From Bordetella sp. FB-8 (lineage in GTDB: Bacteria; Pseudomonadota; Gammaproteobacteria; Burkholderiales; Burkholderiaceae_B), in the NCBI RefSeq assembly GCF_000382185.1, contig NZ_KB907784.1:2930633-2994632 (forward strand): 64,000 nt of DNA, written 5' to 3'. The notes under the pieces were generated by a model. That model did not search any database. It saw only the letters and a list, made by a program, of their open reading frames with translations, and was not told where the DNA came from. Both the position numbers and the translations under genes were made by a program. Positions within the stretch are counted from its first letter, which is position 1. The number at the start of each line of letters is the position of its first letter. Shown piece after piece: positions 18,327 to 26,858 of this stretch.

Positions 18327-19622
18327 ATGTCAATTTCCCAGCAAGCTTTTCTGCGCGACGCCATGCGCCGCCTCAATCTCACTCGCGACCTGTTCGCTGC
18401 GCGTATCGGTGTCAAGCGTCGCGCACTCGATACCTGGCTGTTGCCTGAAGGCTCGCAGGAGTTCCGCACCATGCCCGAAGTGGTCGAGCGTTTTGTCGGC
18501 GAGATTGTTCAGAACAGTGATTTGCTTGAAAAATATACGCAAAGCGCACAGCCTGGTCCCTTGCGCGACCGCATTGCCTGGCGCGGCAAGCATCAACTGA
18601 TATCGGTCGACCAGTTCACCCGCGAATCGGCCGAAGACCTGTTCCGCGTCGCCGACATGATGCAGCCCATCGCGCGCCGGCGTAAAGTTTCGCGCGTGCT
18701 CGAAGGCGCCGTCCTGGGCAATCTGTTCTTCGAAGCCAGCACGCGCACGCGCGTGAGCTTCGGCTCGGCCTTTTGCCGGCTGGGCGGCTCGGTGTGCGAC
18801 ACCACAGGCTTTACCTTCTCGTCCATGGCCAAGGGCGAATCCATCTACGACACCAGTCGCGTGATGAGTGGCTACGTCGATGCGCTGGTGGTGCGCCACC
18901 CCGAGAAAGGCTCGGTGGCCGAATTCGCGGCGGCGACCAATATTCCTGTGGTCAATGCGGGTGACGGTCCGGGCGAGCATCCCAGTCAGGCCTTGCTCGA
19001 TCTTTACACCATCCTTACCGAGTTCTCGCGCCTGGGCAAGTTGCTCGACGGAGCGCATGTCGCCATGGTGGGCGATCTCAAGTATGGCCGCACGGTGCAT
19101 TCGCTCATCAAGCTGCTGTCGCTCTACAAAGGCATCAAATTTTCCCTGGTGGCTCCGCGCGGCCTGGAAATGCCCGAGGCCGTCATTGAGCAGGCGGCGC
19201 GCAATGGCAACGTCATCGAGCAAAAGTCCTCGCTGGCCGAAGGCCTGTCGGGCGCCGACGTGATCTATGCAACGCGCGTACAGAAGGAGCGCTTTATCGG
19301 CGAGGACGCCGAAAGCGCCTACACCCCCGATTTCCAGGTCAGCAAAGCCACCATCAACGCCTATTGCTCGCCCGATACCATCGTCATGCACCCGTTGCCA
19401 CGCGACAGTCGTGAGGGGGCCAACGACCTGAGCACCGATCTGAACGACGATTCGCGCCTGGCAATCTTCCGCCAGACCGATAATGGCATCCCCATCCGCA
19501 TGGCTATTTTCGCCGTGCTGCTGGGGGTGGAAGATCTGGTGCAGCATTCCATGCGCGACGTCACCTGGAGGCATCCTTCGCATGTGGGGCCCGACGACTC
19601 GTCGTTCCACGGCCTGGATTGA
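18327..19622 (+). CDS. pyrB: Aspartate carbamoyltransferase with N-terminal helix-turn-helix domain
   Basis: A 431-aa enzyme catalysing carbamoyl phosphate + aspartate to carbamoyl-aspartate, the first committed step of pyrimidine synthesis. The catalytic body carries the carbamoyl-phosphate motif FFEASTRTRVSF, HPSQALLDLYTIL, VGDLKYGRTVHSL and MHPLPRD, all intact. It is about 110 residues longer than the usual catalytic chain. The extra N-terminal 60-odd residues read as an XRE-like HTH (LNLTRDLFAARIGVKRRALDTWLLP). This longer form occurs in Bordetella and relatives as I recall. The start follows GGCGAGG. A palindrome upstream suggests autogenous control. No pyrI is next to it. Confidence 0.93.
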   Translation: MSISQQAFLRDAMRRLNLTRDLFAARIGVKRRALDTWLLPEGSQEFRTMPEVVERFVGEIVQNSDLLEKYTQSAQPGPLRDRIAWRGKHQLISVDQFTRESAEDLFRVADMMQPIARRRKVSRVLEGAVLGNLFFEASTRTRVSFGSAFCRLGGSVCDTTGFTFSSMAKGESIYDTSRVMSGYVDALVVRHPEKGSVAEFAAATNIPVVNAGDGPGEHPSQALLDLYTILTEFSRLGKLLDGAHVAMVGDLKYGRTVHSLIKLLSLYKGIKFSLVAPRGLEMPEAVIEQAARNGNVIEQKSSLAEGLSGADVIYATRVQKERFIGEDAESAYTPDFQVSKATINAYCSPDTIVMHPLPRDSREGANDLSTDLNDDSRLAIFRQTDNGIPIRMAIFAVLLGVEDLVQHSMRDVTWRHPSHVGPDDSSFHGLD

Positions 19623-19668
19623 GCCGAACTGGGCGCCAGGGCGCTGGGCCGAATGTTAACCTTCGGCC

Positions 19669-20145
19669 ATGACTATGCAGAATTCCAAGCTTGGCCTGTA
19701 TCTCGAAGACCTCGCCATCGGGGCGCATTTTCGCAGCGGCTCCTACACCATGGGCGAGGACGAGATCAGGCAGTTCGCCCGGCAATATGACCCGCAGGTT
19801 TTTCATCTCGACGACGCCCAGGCGCGCGAAACCTTGTTCGGCGGACTGTCGGCCAGCGGCTGGCATACGGCCGCGGTGACAATGCGCCTGCTGGTCGAGG
19901 GCGGTCTTCCCATAGCCAGCGGTCTGATCGGCGCGGGTACCGAACTGCGCTGGCCCCGCCCCGTTCGGCCGGGCGACACACTGACGGTGCAAACCACCGT
20001 GCTCGACATCACGCCATCGCGCTCCAAGCCCGACCGGGGCATTGTGCTGTGTCAGAGCGATACACTCAATCAGCATGGCGAGCTGGTCCAGCAATCGACG
20101 TCCAAGGTGCTGGTGCTGCGCAGGCCAAAGCCAGAGACGCTCTGA
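19669..20145 (+). CDS. MaoC-like hot-dog-fold dehydratase
   Basis: A 158-aa single hot-dog domain of the R-hydratase/MaoC class, which hydrates enoyl-CoA or related thioesters. The hydratase motif YDPQVFHLDDAQA (Asp and His about residues 42 and 47) followed by LFGGLSASGWHTAAVTMRLL is well kept. The later WPRPVRPGDTLTV is also typical. It ends 12 bp before the GGDEF-EAL gene. Confidence 0.9.
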   Translation: MTMQNSKLGLYLEDLAIGAHFRSGSYTMGEDEIRQFARQYDPQVFHLDDAQARETLFGGLSASGWHTAAVTMRLLVEGGLPIASGLIGAGTELRWPRPVRPGDTLTVQTTVLDITPSRSKPDRGIVLCQSDTLNQHGELVQQSTSKVLVLRRPKPETL

Positions 20146-20157
20146 GGCAAGGTCGCC

Positions 20158-22089
20158 GTGAAGCGCCTTATCGCAGTCATCATCTGCTTTTCCGTGGTGG
20201 CGACGGCCTATGTGGCCTATGTCATCACGCAGCGGCAGGCTGCGCTGCATGAAGTTTCCCGCGATATCGATTCATGGTCCGTTAGCCAGACGCTGTCGGA
20301 ATACATGCGGCTCGAACACGAGCTTGCACAATATCAGCTTGGCACGCCTGGCGTGAACGCCGATGACTTGCGGCTGCGCGTGGATATCATGCTGGGACGG
20401 CTGGACCAGCTCAAGGAAGGCAGCCTGGGACGGTTCATGCAGCAGAGTAGGGCACGCGCGACGCTACTTGCCGATCTGCACGACACCCTATGGGCCTTGG
20501 ACAAAGGGCTGGACGCGCCGCCTCCTGCCGATTTTCATGTCGAGATCGAGCGGCTGGGCAAGCTCGACGCGCCTATGGCCAGGCTTGCCGCTCGCGTCAT
20601 CGCAGCCAATACCGCTCAGATCGACGCTCAGGAAAAAGACCTGCAGAAACTGCATCTGTTCTATTCCGCGCTGGCCGGCAGCCTTATGCTGTGCGGCGTT
20701 GCCTTGATTCTCATGCTGCTGCGCCAGAACCGTCTGCTCAGGCGGGCCCAATCCGACATGAACCAGCTTGTCGACGATCTGCGCGTAGCCTCCGCGGAGA
20801 TGCTCGATCAGAGCAACCAGATGGCGCACCTGGCCAATCACGACTACCTGACGGGCCTGGCGAACCGCATGCTCTTTCGTCTGGAACTCGACAATCGCCT
20901 GCAGGCCGCCGCGAGCGGCGGTGCGTCGGTTGCCGTCTTCTTTCTCGATCTCGATGGATTCAAGGACGTCAACGACACGCTCGGCCACGATGTGGGAGAT
21001 GTCCTGCTGGAGGAGGTGGGTGCTCGCCTGAAGTATTCGACCACCGAGGCGGACCTGGTCTGCCGTTTGGGCGGCGACGAATTTTCCGTGTTGAGCACGG
21101 CCAGTTCGCAGGAGCAGGCCCTGGAACAGGCCCAGGGCCTGATCGCCGAAATGAGCGACCCCTACATCATCAGTGGACGGGCGATCAATGTAGGCGTCAG
21201 TGTCGGCATCTGCCTTACACGCGGCGAGCTGGAGTCGGACACGGTGCTCAAGCAGGCGGACCTCGCCCTTTATGAAGCCAAGCGGCTGGGGCGCGGCCGC
21301 GCCTGTATTTTCCGCCAGGAGTTGCAGACGCGGTTCCTGGGACGCAAGTCCCTCGAGGCCGATCTGCGGCGCGCCTTGATCAAGGAGGAATTCGAAGTCC
21401 ACTACCAGGCTCAGATCGATGCGCGCACAGGTTTGATCTGCGGATACGAGGCATTGCTGCGCTGGAATCATCCGACCATAGGCCGTGTGCTGCCGTCCGA
21501 TTTCATTCCCGTGGCGGAGGAAACCGGCCTGATCAACGCCATCGGTGACTGGGTGCTGCGTACCGCTTGCCGAGAGGCCGCGAAATGGAATCAGTCGTTG
21601 CGCATCGCGGTCAATCTGTCTCCGGTCCAGTTCCGCAACCGGGCACTGCCGCTATCGGTGCGGCAGGCGCTGGATGAAAGCGGCCTTGCCCCTAACCGGC
21701 TGGAACTCGAGATCACAGAATCCACGCTGCTCGACCATGGCGAGCTGACGCTGGAAGCCTTGAGCAGTTTCAAGCAATCCGGGGTGCAGATCGCCATGGA
21801 CGATTTCGGTACGGGGTATTCGTCGCTTGGAACGCTGCGCCGGTTCCAGTTCAACCGGATCAAGATCGACCAGAGTTTCACGCGCGACGTGCCGGGCAGG
21901 CGCGACGCGGTGGCGATCATCACGCTGGTCATCGGCGTTGCGCGCAGCCTGGGCATAGAGACGACGGCCGAAGGCGTTGAGACCGAAGAGCAGTTGGAGC
22001 ATCTCAAGTTGTTGGGCTGCGACCAGATGCAAGGCTACTTTATCGGCAGGCCCGGCCCCGCCAGTACCCTGGCGCATCTGCGCCTATAG
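20158..22089 (+). CDS. Membrane-bound GGDEF-EAL protein (cyclic-di-GMP turnover)
   Basis: A 643-aa protein with a GTG start. A periplasmic sensor region (about residues 25-165) lies between membrane helices at about 5-24 and 168-188. The GGDEF domain has an intact signature (CRLGGDEFSVL, near residue 305). The EAL domain carries YEALLRW (about 430), NLSPVQFRN, ITESTLLD, AMDDFGTGYSSLG and EGVETEEQLEHLKLLGCDQMQGYFIGRP, so the metal and catalytic residues look complete. It could both make and degrade c-di-GMP; which activity dominates cannot be read from sequence. It ends 2 bp from the convergent MCP gene. Confidence 0.93.
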   Translation: MKRLIAVIICFSVVATAYVAYVITQRQAALHEVSRDIDSWSVSQTLSEYMRLEHELAQYQLGTPGVNADDLRLRVDIMLGRLDQLKEGSLGRFMQQSRARATLLADLHDTLWALDKGLDAPPPADFHVEIERLGKLDAPMARLAARVIAANTAQIDAQEKDLQKLHLFYSALAGSLMLCGVALILMLLRQNRLLRRAQSDMNQLVDDLRVASAEMLDQSNQMAHLANHDYLTGLANRMLFRLELDNRLQAAASGGASVAVFFLDLDGFKDVNDTLGHDVGDVLLEEVGARLKYSTTEADLVCRLGGDEFSVLSTASSQEQALEQAQGLIAEMSDPYIISGRAINVGVSVGICLTRGELESDTVLKQADLALYEAKRLGRGRACIFRQELQTRFLGRKSLEADLRRALIKEEFEVHYQAQIDARTGLICGYEALLRWNHPTIGRVLPSDFIPVAEETGLINAIGDWVLRTACREAAKWNQSLRIAVNLSPVQFRNRALPLSVRQALDESGLAPNRLELEITESTLLDHGELTLEALSSFKQSGVQIAMDDFGTGYSSLGTLRRFQFNRIKIDQSFTRDVPGRRDAVAIITLVIGVARSLGIETTAEGVETEEQLEHLKLLGCDQMQGYFIGRPGPASTLAHLRL

Positions 22090-22091
22090 GG

Positions 22092-23699
22092 TTACATCGT
22101 CAGCGCCAGCCGCGGCCGGGCTCCCTGGCCGTCGCCCGAGGTAATGCCGGCCGCCGACGCCTCGAAGCGGAAGATGGACACGGCATCGCGCAATCCGGCC
22201 GCCTGGTCTTCCAGGGATTGGGCGGCGGCTGCGGCCTGCTCGACCAGCGCGGCGTTCTGTTGCGTTACTTCGTCCATCTGTATGACTGCCTTGGCGACGT
22301 GCTCGATGCCATGGGACTGTTTCTGCGAAGCAGCCGCGATTTCGCCCATGATGTCGGTTACGCGGCTGACCGCCGCGATGATCTCGCCCATGGTGCGGCC
22401 GGCCTGGTCCACGAGCGCCGAGCCGGTTTGCACGCGTTCGACGGAGGTTTCGATGAGTGTCTTGATTTCCTTGGCCGCATCGGCCGAGCGCTGCGCAAGG
22501 TTGCGCACTTCGCTGGCTACCACTGCAAACCCGCGTCCTTGTTCCCCGGCGCGCGCGGCTTCCACGGCCGCGTTGAGTGCAAGGATGTTGGTCTGGAAGG
22601 TGATGCCTTCGATAATCGTGATGAACTCGGCGATCTTGGCCGAACTTTTATTGATGTCGCCCATGGTGTCGACCACCTGGTTGACAACGGCGTTGCCCTT
22701 GCCGGCGATTTCCGAGGCATTGGCCGCCAGCGTGCTGGCCTGGCGGGCATTGTCCGCGTTCTGCTTCACCGTATTGGTAAGTTCGTCCATGCTGGATGCG
22801 GTTTCCTGAAGCACCGACGCCTGCTCTTCAGTGCGCGAGGACAGGTCGATATTGCCCGCTGCGATCTCGCGTGTTGCCGTAGCGATGGACTCGCTGCCGC
22901 TGCGCACCGAGGATACCGTCTTGATCAAACCCTGTTGCATCTTCGCGATGCCTTGCATCAACTGCCCCATTTCATCGCGCGTACGCACGACGATGGCGCG
23001 GCGCAGGTCGCCCGAGGTGATTGCATCGAAATGGCCCAACGCTTCCTTCAGGGGGGTGCCTATGGCACGGCGCAATACCAGGTATGAGCCGAAAGCGGCC
23101 ACCAGGCCGGCCACCAGCGCGGCGATCGTCACAATGCGCAGCAGGCCGAACGTAGCCTGCGCTTTTGTGTAGCCGCTGTTCGCTTCGTTGATCAGGTATT
23201 TGTTCAGTTCGCCGTCGGCAGCCGACAGTGCGCTATAGGCGGTCTGCATATGGCCCGCCGTTTCGGCGAGCGCGATCCGGTTGCTGTTGGTGATGGCGCT
23301 CTCATATTCCTTCACGGCCGCCTTGTAGGCGGTGCGCTTGGCCGTGATCACGCTTGCAAGGTGGTCTTCTTGCGTCGAGCGCGGCATCGCCAGGAACGTG
23401 CTCCACCATTTGTCGGACTGGCTGATAAATCCATGCGATCGTCCTACTATCGTGTCCGCTTCCGACGAACCCATCACCAGTGTGGCGCGGTCCAGCGCCA
23501 GGCGCGCCCGCGTTGCGAAGATCTCGGCATTGCTCAGGGCCGTGGCACTCGGCATCTGGACGGTCGCCGTGTCGCGCAATGCGTCGTTGGTCTGGCTCAT
23601 GCCAACCAGGCCCAGCAGGCCCACCACCAGCAGCAGCGCCGCCAGGAATGCCATGGTCGCTCCGATTCGTGCCTTGATGGAAATGCCTCTTATCAACAT
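22092..23699 (-). CDS. Methyl-accepting chemotaxis protein
   Basis: A 535-aa transmembrane chemoreceptor: helix at about residues 12-32, a four-helix-bundle ligand domain, a second helix at about 192-212, HAMP, then the signalling domain. The hairpin tip is canonical ([36 protein letters not shown]). There is no C-terminal NWETF-type pentapeptide for CheR/CheB tethering; the protein ends RPRLALTM. It should bind CheW/CheA and signal to the flagellar motor. No che genes are nearby. Confidence 0.93.
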   Translation of the reverse strand: MLIRGISIKARIGATMAFLAALLLVVGLLGLVGMSQTNDALRDTATVQMPSATALSNAEIFATRARLALDRATLVMGSSEADTIVGRSHGFISQSDKWWSTFLAMPRSTQEDHLASVITAKRTAYKAAVKEYESAITNSNRIALAETAGHMQTAYSALSAADGELNKYLINEANSGYTKAQATFGLLRIVTIAALVAGLVAAFGSYLVLRRAIGTPLKEALGHFDAITSGDLRRAIVVRTRDEMGQLMQGIAKMQQGLIKTVSSVRSGSESIATATREIAAGNIDLSSRTEEQASVLQETASSMDELTNTVKQNADNARQASTLAANASEIAGKGNAVVNQVVDTMGDINKSSAKIAEFITIIEGITFQTNILALNAAVEAARAGEQGRGFAVVASEVRNLAQRSADAAKEIKTLIETSVERVQTGSALVDQAGRTMGEIIAAVSRVTDIMGEIAAASQKQSHGIEHVAKAVIQMDEVTQQNAALVEQAAAAAQSLEDQAAGLRDAVSIFRFEASAAGITSGDGQGARPRLALTM

Positions 23700-24457
23700 T
23701 TATTTTTCCCGAAAACCATCGCAGAGGATGTGGGGCGGTCGCGATGCGATGCGTCCAGACGCGAGCGGCCCTCGGCGCACAACGCGCCCACGCTTGTTTA
23801 CGACGCAATCGGACGTACTTGAATCCGTGTAAACACTAGTTTGCGCGGGGGCGCCAGACGGACCCCCTGCGCACTTCGAGCCATTCGCGCAGAGCGAAGC
23901 CGCAGAAAAGAATGGCCGGGAGAGAGCGAAAGGCGGCCGCGAACGTGTCAGATGGGAAACCGGCCAGCTCGATCAAATTCGATCGGCCAGTGTGTTGTTC
24001 AGATCATCCTTAGCGCGATTTGCGATTGAATTTTTTGGCTACAAACTGACACCGACGACTGATGGGTCGTCTAAACAGGCACCAAAGTAGGATGGTAGTA
24101 TTTCTGCTGGACCGGTACGCGCTGACACACGCACCGGTCCAACACCAGCCCTTACTCGCCTGCGGCTCGACGTCATCTTTCTCTGCGAGACTCACGGTCG
24201 CTGCCGCGACAGACACGAAATATGTGCGCGCAAGTGCATGAGCGAGGACACCCAAGAGAGGCTGGGAGGCTGCCTGCGTGACGGCTCTCATACGGCATCC
24301 ACAGCCGCGCCAAGGCTTCGCCGCCAAGCGCACTTAGCGGAATTTGAGTGGGGCGTAAAGTGCGCTTCGCCTTGGCATGACCGTCGCGATTGCTGCGGTC
24401 TCGTCATCGATCGGCGAGCGGTCAATTCAGATACGGATGGCCCAGAAAGGAAAAGAC
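23700..24457. other. Non-coding stretch at the edge of the accessory region
   Basis: No credible gene in about 760 bp. The left part is the upstream region of the MCP gene. At 24108-24141 there is an inverted repeat with 9-bp arms (TGGACCGGT and its complement) and a 16-nt spacer, not followed by a T run. From about 24000 the composition changes, consistent with a junction into acquired DNA. Confidence 0.55.
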
Positions 24458-24898
24458 ATGCATCTCACGCGCGATGAACTCGTAGCCCGTTTGATCAAGG
24501 CTGGCGAACTCGAGGTAATAGGTGGGGATCAGATTGAGACGGACAGTTACTTCGACACGGAACGGTTCCGCTTTCACGGTCCCGGCGGCTTCGAGGCGGA
24601 CTACAGCGGGCTTACCGACTACTTCAAGTCCATACGAGCAGCGTTCGACGATCGCTCGATCCGTCGGGGCATTATCATCGTCGAAGGTGGCTACGTCGCT
24701 TGCCAGACGTGGATTGAGGGACGATTTGTTCGTGAGTTCACACAGTCGCCAGTCGGCCCACTTCCCCCGAACGCAGAGCGTGTCGTCTGGGATCTGTCAA
24801 ACATCTTCCGGTTCGACGATGACGGCCGTCTGATCGAGGAGTGGGTGCGGACCGACTATCGGAGCTTCCTTAGTCAACTTGGAGCGGAGGGGCGATAG
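24458..24898 (+). CDS. SnoaL-like (NTF2-fold) protein
   Basis: A 146-aa protein of the SnoaL/ester-cyclase type. The ATG at 24458 has AAGGA upstream; an earlier ATG would add an atypical 27 residues. The cone-fold signature is visible: HLTRDELVARLIKAGELEVIGGDQIETDSYFDTERFRFHGPGG, then YFKSIRAAFDD, and the C-terminal strand NIFRFDDDGRLIEEWVRTDYRSFLSQLG. Members are enzymes or binding proteins acting on diverse small molecules, so substrate is unknown. It stands alone next to decayed genes. Confidence 0.78.
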   Translation: MHLTRDELVARLIKAGELEVIGGDQIETDSYFDTERFRFHGPGGFEADYSGLTDYFKSIRAAFDDRSIRRGIIIVEGGYVACQTWIEGRFVREFTQSPVGPLPPNAERVVWDLSNIFRFDDDGRLIEEWVRTDYRSFLSQLGAEGR

Positions 24899-24963
24899 GC
24901 GCCACCCGTATTGGGGGATGCGCGAGCAAAATTGACCAGAGAGTGCAATCGGCTGCGAGCGAA

Positions 24964-25371
24964 TTAGGGCGATTGAGGATAGTGAGGAATTGCCTGACTA
25001 AGGCACACCCACGGTTGCGCACTAGATGTCCAGATATCCAGCATCGGCTCAAACCCCGACGGATTGTCCAGCGTAGGGAAACGGATGGACATAACTTCTG
25101 GAGCAGTCTCGCCACGCGTGAACAGAGGAGAGCCGCAAGCGGAGCAAAAGCTGCGAGTCGCGAGTCTGCCGCTGCTAGCACGAACCGAGTATGTCTTCGG
25201 CGTGCCGCTGATCGTCATCTCCGAGACCCGCACGAGCAAGCCGGAAGCGAAAGGAGCGCCACTTGAGCGCTGACAGTCCAGGCAATGGCAATTGAGCGTC
25301 GCAACTGGCGCACGCGCGCAGATATAACGGATCGCTCCTCATGCACACCCGCCAGAAAATGGAGCTGTCAT
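24964..25371 (-). pseudogene. GFA-family (glutathione-dependent formaldehyde-activating-like) gene broken by a nonsense codon
   Basis: From the ATG at 25371 the frame reads MTAPFSGGCA, then a TGA at 25339-25341, then continues GAIRYICARAPVATLNCHCLDCQRSS and on to the normal C-terminus (FCSACGSPLFTRG, DIWTSSAQPW). The TGA replaces the codon expected for the second Cys of the zinc motif GGCxCGAIRY. Everything else, including NCHCLDC and FCSACG, is intact. One point mutation (TGC to TGA) explains it. The rest of the frame is open, so decay is recent or the read is wrong at one base. Confidence 0.78.
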
Positions 25372-25417
25372 ATCGCTGTTTCCTTTTTTCACCTACCGAC
25401 CGGATTGTTGACCTGAC

Positions 25418-25522
25418 TGGTTGACGGCCGATCAAGTTCATCTGATCCAGGTGGCCGGACACATCCTCCAGCAACCAGCCAGACGCTGCCCGTAATGCGA
25501 TTTCTTCGGGGCGCTTGCTCAT
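25418..25522 (-). pseudogene. N-terminal fragment of a type I methionine aminopeptidase (tentative)
   Basis: The start at 25522 overlaps the ParD-like gene by 4 bp. The first about 35 codons read MSKRPEEIALRAASGWLLED, then VSGHLDQMNLIGRQ, resembling the amino end of type I methionine aminopeptidases that I recall next to ParD-like genes. Then similarity ends, and the frame runs out of phase into the GFA pseudogene. It looks like a deletion joined two genes. The identification rests on a short stretch. Confidence 0.45.
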
Positions 25523-25731
25523 GCCGACGTCGCTTTGATGGTTTTCGTCACAACGCCTGCCGCTCGCAATTCTCGCGCAACAATCTCATTGAAACTCTGC
25601 GTCGGATTCATTTCGCACAGCATGCCAACCTTGATCCAGAAGGCCGCTTGCGCGTTGATCGACCGGCAAGACACGACGCTCGCTTTGCGCAGTTGATCGT
25701 GTAGATCGTCGTCGATGTTCACGATACCCAT
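25519..25731 (-). CDS. ParD-like antitoxin-family protein
   Basis: A 70-aa protein with the family pattern (MGIVNIDDDLHDQLRKASVV, CRSINAQAAFWIKVGMLCE and FNEIVARELRAAGV), similar to the ParD-like (DUF3423) group as I recall it. The N-terminus would be the ribbon of a ribbon-helix-helix fold. It overlaps the truncated downstream gene by 4 bp. No RelE/ParE-type toxin is adjacent, so whether it acts as an antitoxin is doubtful. The start has an AT-rich promoter with repeats. Confidence 0.68.
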   Translation of the reverse strand: MGIVNIDDDLHDQLRKASVVSCRSINAQAAFWIKVGMLCEMNPTQSFNEIVARELRAAGVVTKTIKATSA

Positions 25732-25740
25732 ATTTTTCTC

Positions 25741-25775
25741 TATATATAATTCATATATGGATCATATATTCATAT
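25741..25775 (-). promoter_or_regulatory. AT-rich promoter/operator of the ParD-like gene
   Basis: A 35-bp AT block in GC-rich DNA contains ATTCATAT twice (about 25748 and 25767), with ATATATGGATCATATAT between them. Such repeats upstream of an RHH-type protein suit autoregulation. Confidence 0.4.
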
Positions 25776-25833
25776 CGGATTGCCGTGCAAGTGATCGCTG
25801 CAGATTCGGCAAAGCGGTTTTCTGACATGCTTT

Positions 25834-26071
25834 GAATCCGGCAACGCGGCCTTGTTAGAGAGCCGCGAGCGCCTGTTGGCGCGCGTAACGCATTGGTTGG
25901 ATGCGCCGTTGCGCGCCTTCCTGCAATCCGTCGAGGATGAGAAGCCGGATTTCAATTTGATCGGACTTGCCCATGCGGCCCCGTTGCGGCTGTGCGACGC
26001 ACGTTGAACCACCTGGCGCAGCGCATGGCGACCAAGCGCGATGCTGTAGTCACCCTTGCCACGGCTCAAGA
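25834..26071 (+). pseudogene. Remnant of an AbiEii-like nucleotidyltransferase toxin (C-terminal part)
   Basis: Read in one frame, 25834 onward gives ESGNAALLESRERLLARV and then APLRAFLQSVEDEKPDFNLIGLAHAA. After about 25985 the frame must shift by one base to continue AVRRTLNHLAQRMATKRDAV. The combined pattern (FLxSVExExPDFxLIGLxxAAxLPAVRR) is how I remember the C-terminus of AbiEii/AbiGii-family proteins. A missing C in the expected TTGCCGGCT would account for the shift. The N-terminal two-thirds are absent. The family label is from memory and should be checked. Confidence 0.5.
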
Positions 26072-26103
26072 TGTGCGCCGCACCTTACCGGATCGGGATG
26101 GTG
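26072..26103 (+). repeat. 32-bp direct repeat, copy 1
   Basis: It begins TGTGCGCCGCACC and ends GGATCGGGATGGTG, and is identical over 32 bp to 31758-31789. It contains two short dyads (GTGCG-C-CGCAC and CCG-GAT-CGG). It follows directly on the AbiEii-like remnant and opens a 5.7-kb segment closed by copy 2. Confidence 0.92.
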
Positions 26104-26334
26104 CTCACTGCCGCGCTCCGCGAAACAAGGGAAGCTCAGTCGAAGGTCTTCACGCCGTCCCAGCGAACCGGGTGGGCCATGGTGAGCAGCGGGCGTCGAC
26201 GAACGCACGTCAAAATTCTATCGCATCGTCGCCAGACGGTTGGAGCGGGTAGAGTCCTGCACGAAGCCGCCGGCAGAGGCGGGAATGCGTGCCAGAAGCT
26301 TGGCCCTCGGAAACCACTGAGTGGGAATAAGAGC

Positions 26335-26377
26335 ATAATATTCTTTCTATTTTTGCCTATTAAAGTAATAATATTAT
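26335..26377 (+). promoter_or_regulatory. AT-rich promoter/operator region of hipBA
   Basis: ATAATATT occurs at 26335 and again at 26368, where it is part of the perfect palindrome ATAATATTAT (26368-26377), directly before the hipB start at 26382. Placement and symmetry suit HipB autorepression; this is inference. No gene is supported between 26104 and 26334. Confidence 0.42.
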
Positions 26378-26381
26378 CCTT

Positions 26382-26858
26382 ATGGCTAAAAAAACCGCTC
26401 CCTTACTGCCAGGTACCGAGCTGCGCTTGCAGCAGCTCGGGGAGCGTTTACGCTTGGGACGTCTGCGCCGTCGCCTGACCGGCAAGCAGGTCGCGGAACG
26501 GGCGGGCATGACGCCAGTCACATTGCGGAGTTTGGAGCGGGGCAGTTCCGGGGTCACGATAGGCGCCTATTTGGCCGTCATGCAGGTATTGGGTGCGGAC
26601 AAAGACCTGGATCTCCTGCTAAAGGACGACCTACTCGGCCGAAACCTGCAGGATGCAGCTCTGCCAAGGCGATCACGCGCCACAAAGCAAATTGCACCCC
26701 CTGCGCCCAAGCGTCCGGCCTCTACGCCTGCTCCCTCCGAAAAGGCCGAACCCTCCGTCGCGGGCAATTGGACGGCTGATGACACGTTCGTCAGCGCAGA
26801 CAGCCTGGCCTCTCTCATCAAGATTCCCAAGCCGGGCAAGAAGGGGCCGGCGAGATGA
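26382..26858 (+). CDS. hipB: HipB-like XRE antitoxin
   Basis: A 158-aa protein. The HTH domain covers about residues 15-75 (RLQQLGERLRLGRLRRRLTGKQVAERAGMTPVTLRSLERG). A flexible Pro/Ala/Lys-rich tail (about 95-158) is longer than E. coli HipB and ends KKGPAR. Its stop overlaps the hipA start by 4 bp (26855-26858). It should bind and neutralise HipA and repress the operon. Confidence 0.85.
   Translation: MAKKTAPLLPGTELRLQQLGERLRLGRLRRRLTGKQVAERAGMTPVTLRSLERGSSGVTIGAYLAVMQVLGADKDLDLLLKDDLLGRNLQDAALPRRSRATKQIAPPAPKRPASTPAPSEKAEPSVAGNWTADDTFVSADSLASLIKIPKPGKKGPAR

Noticed and set aside
24108..24141. Inverted repeat as an integron attC site
   Set aside because: It lacks the GTTRRRY/RYYYAAC core pair and no integrase or cassette gene is nearby.
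24010..24333. A 107-codon minus-strand frame
   Set aside because: Composition changes along it and no family is visible; probably a chance frame over a junction.
26136..26336. A 66-codon minus-strand frame between the AbiEii-like remnant and hipB
   Set aside because: No recognisable domain, no ribosome site and unlikely composition; treated as non-coding.
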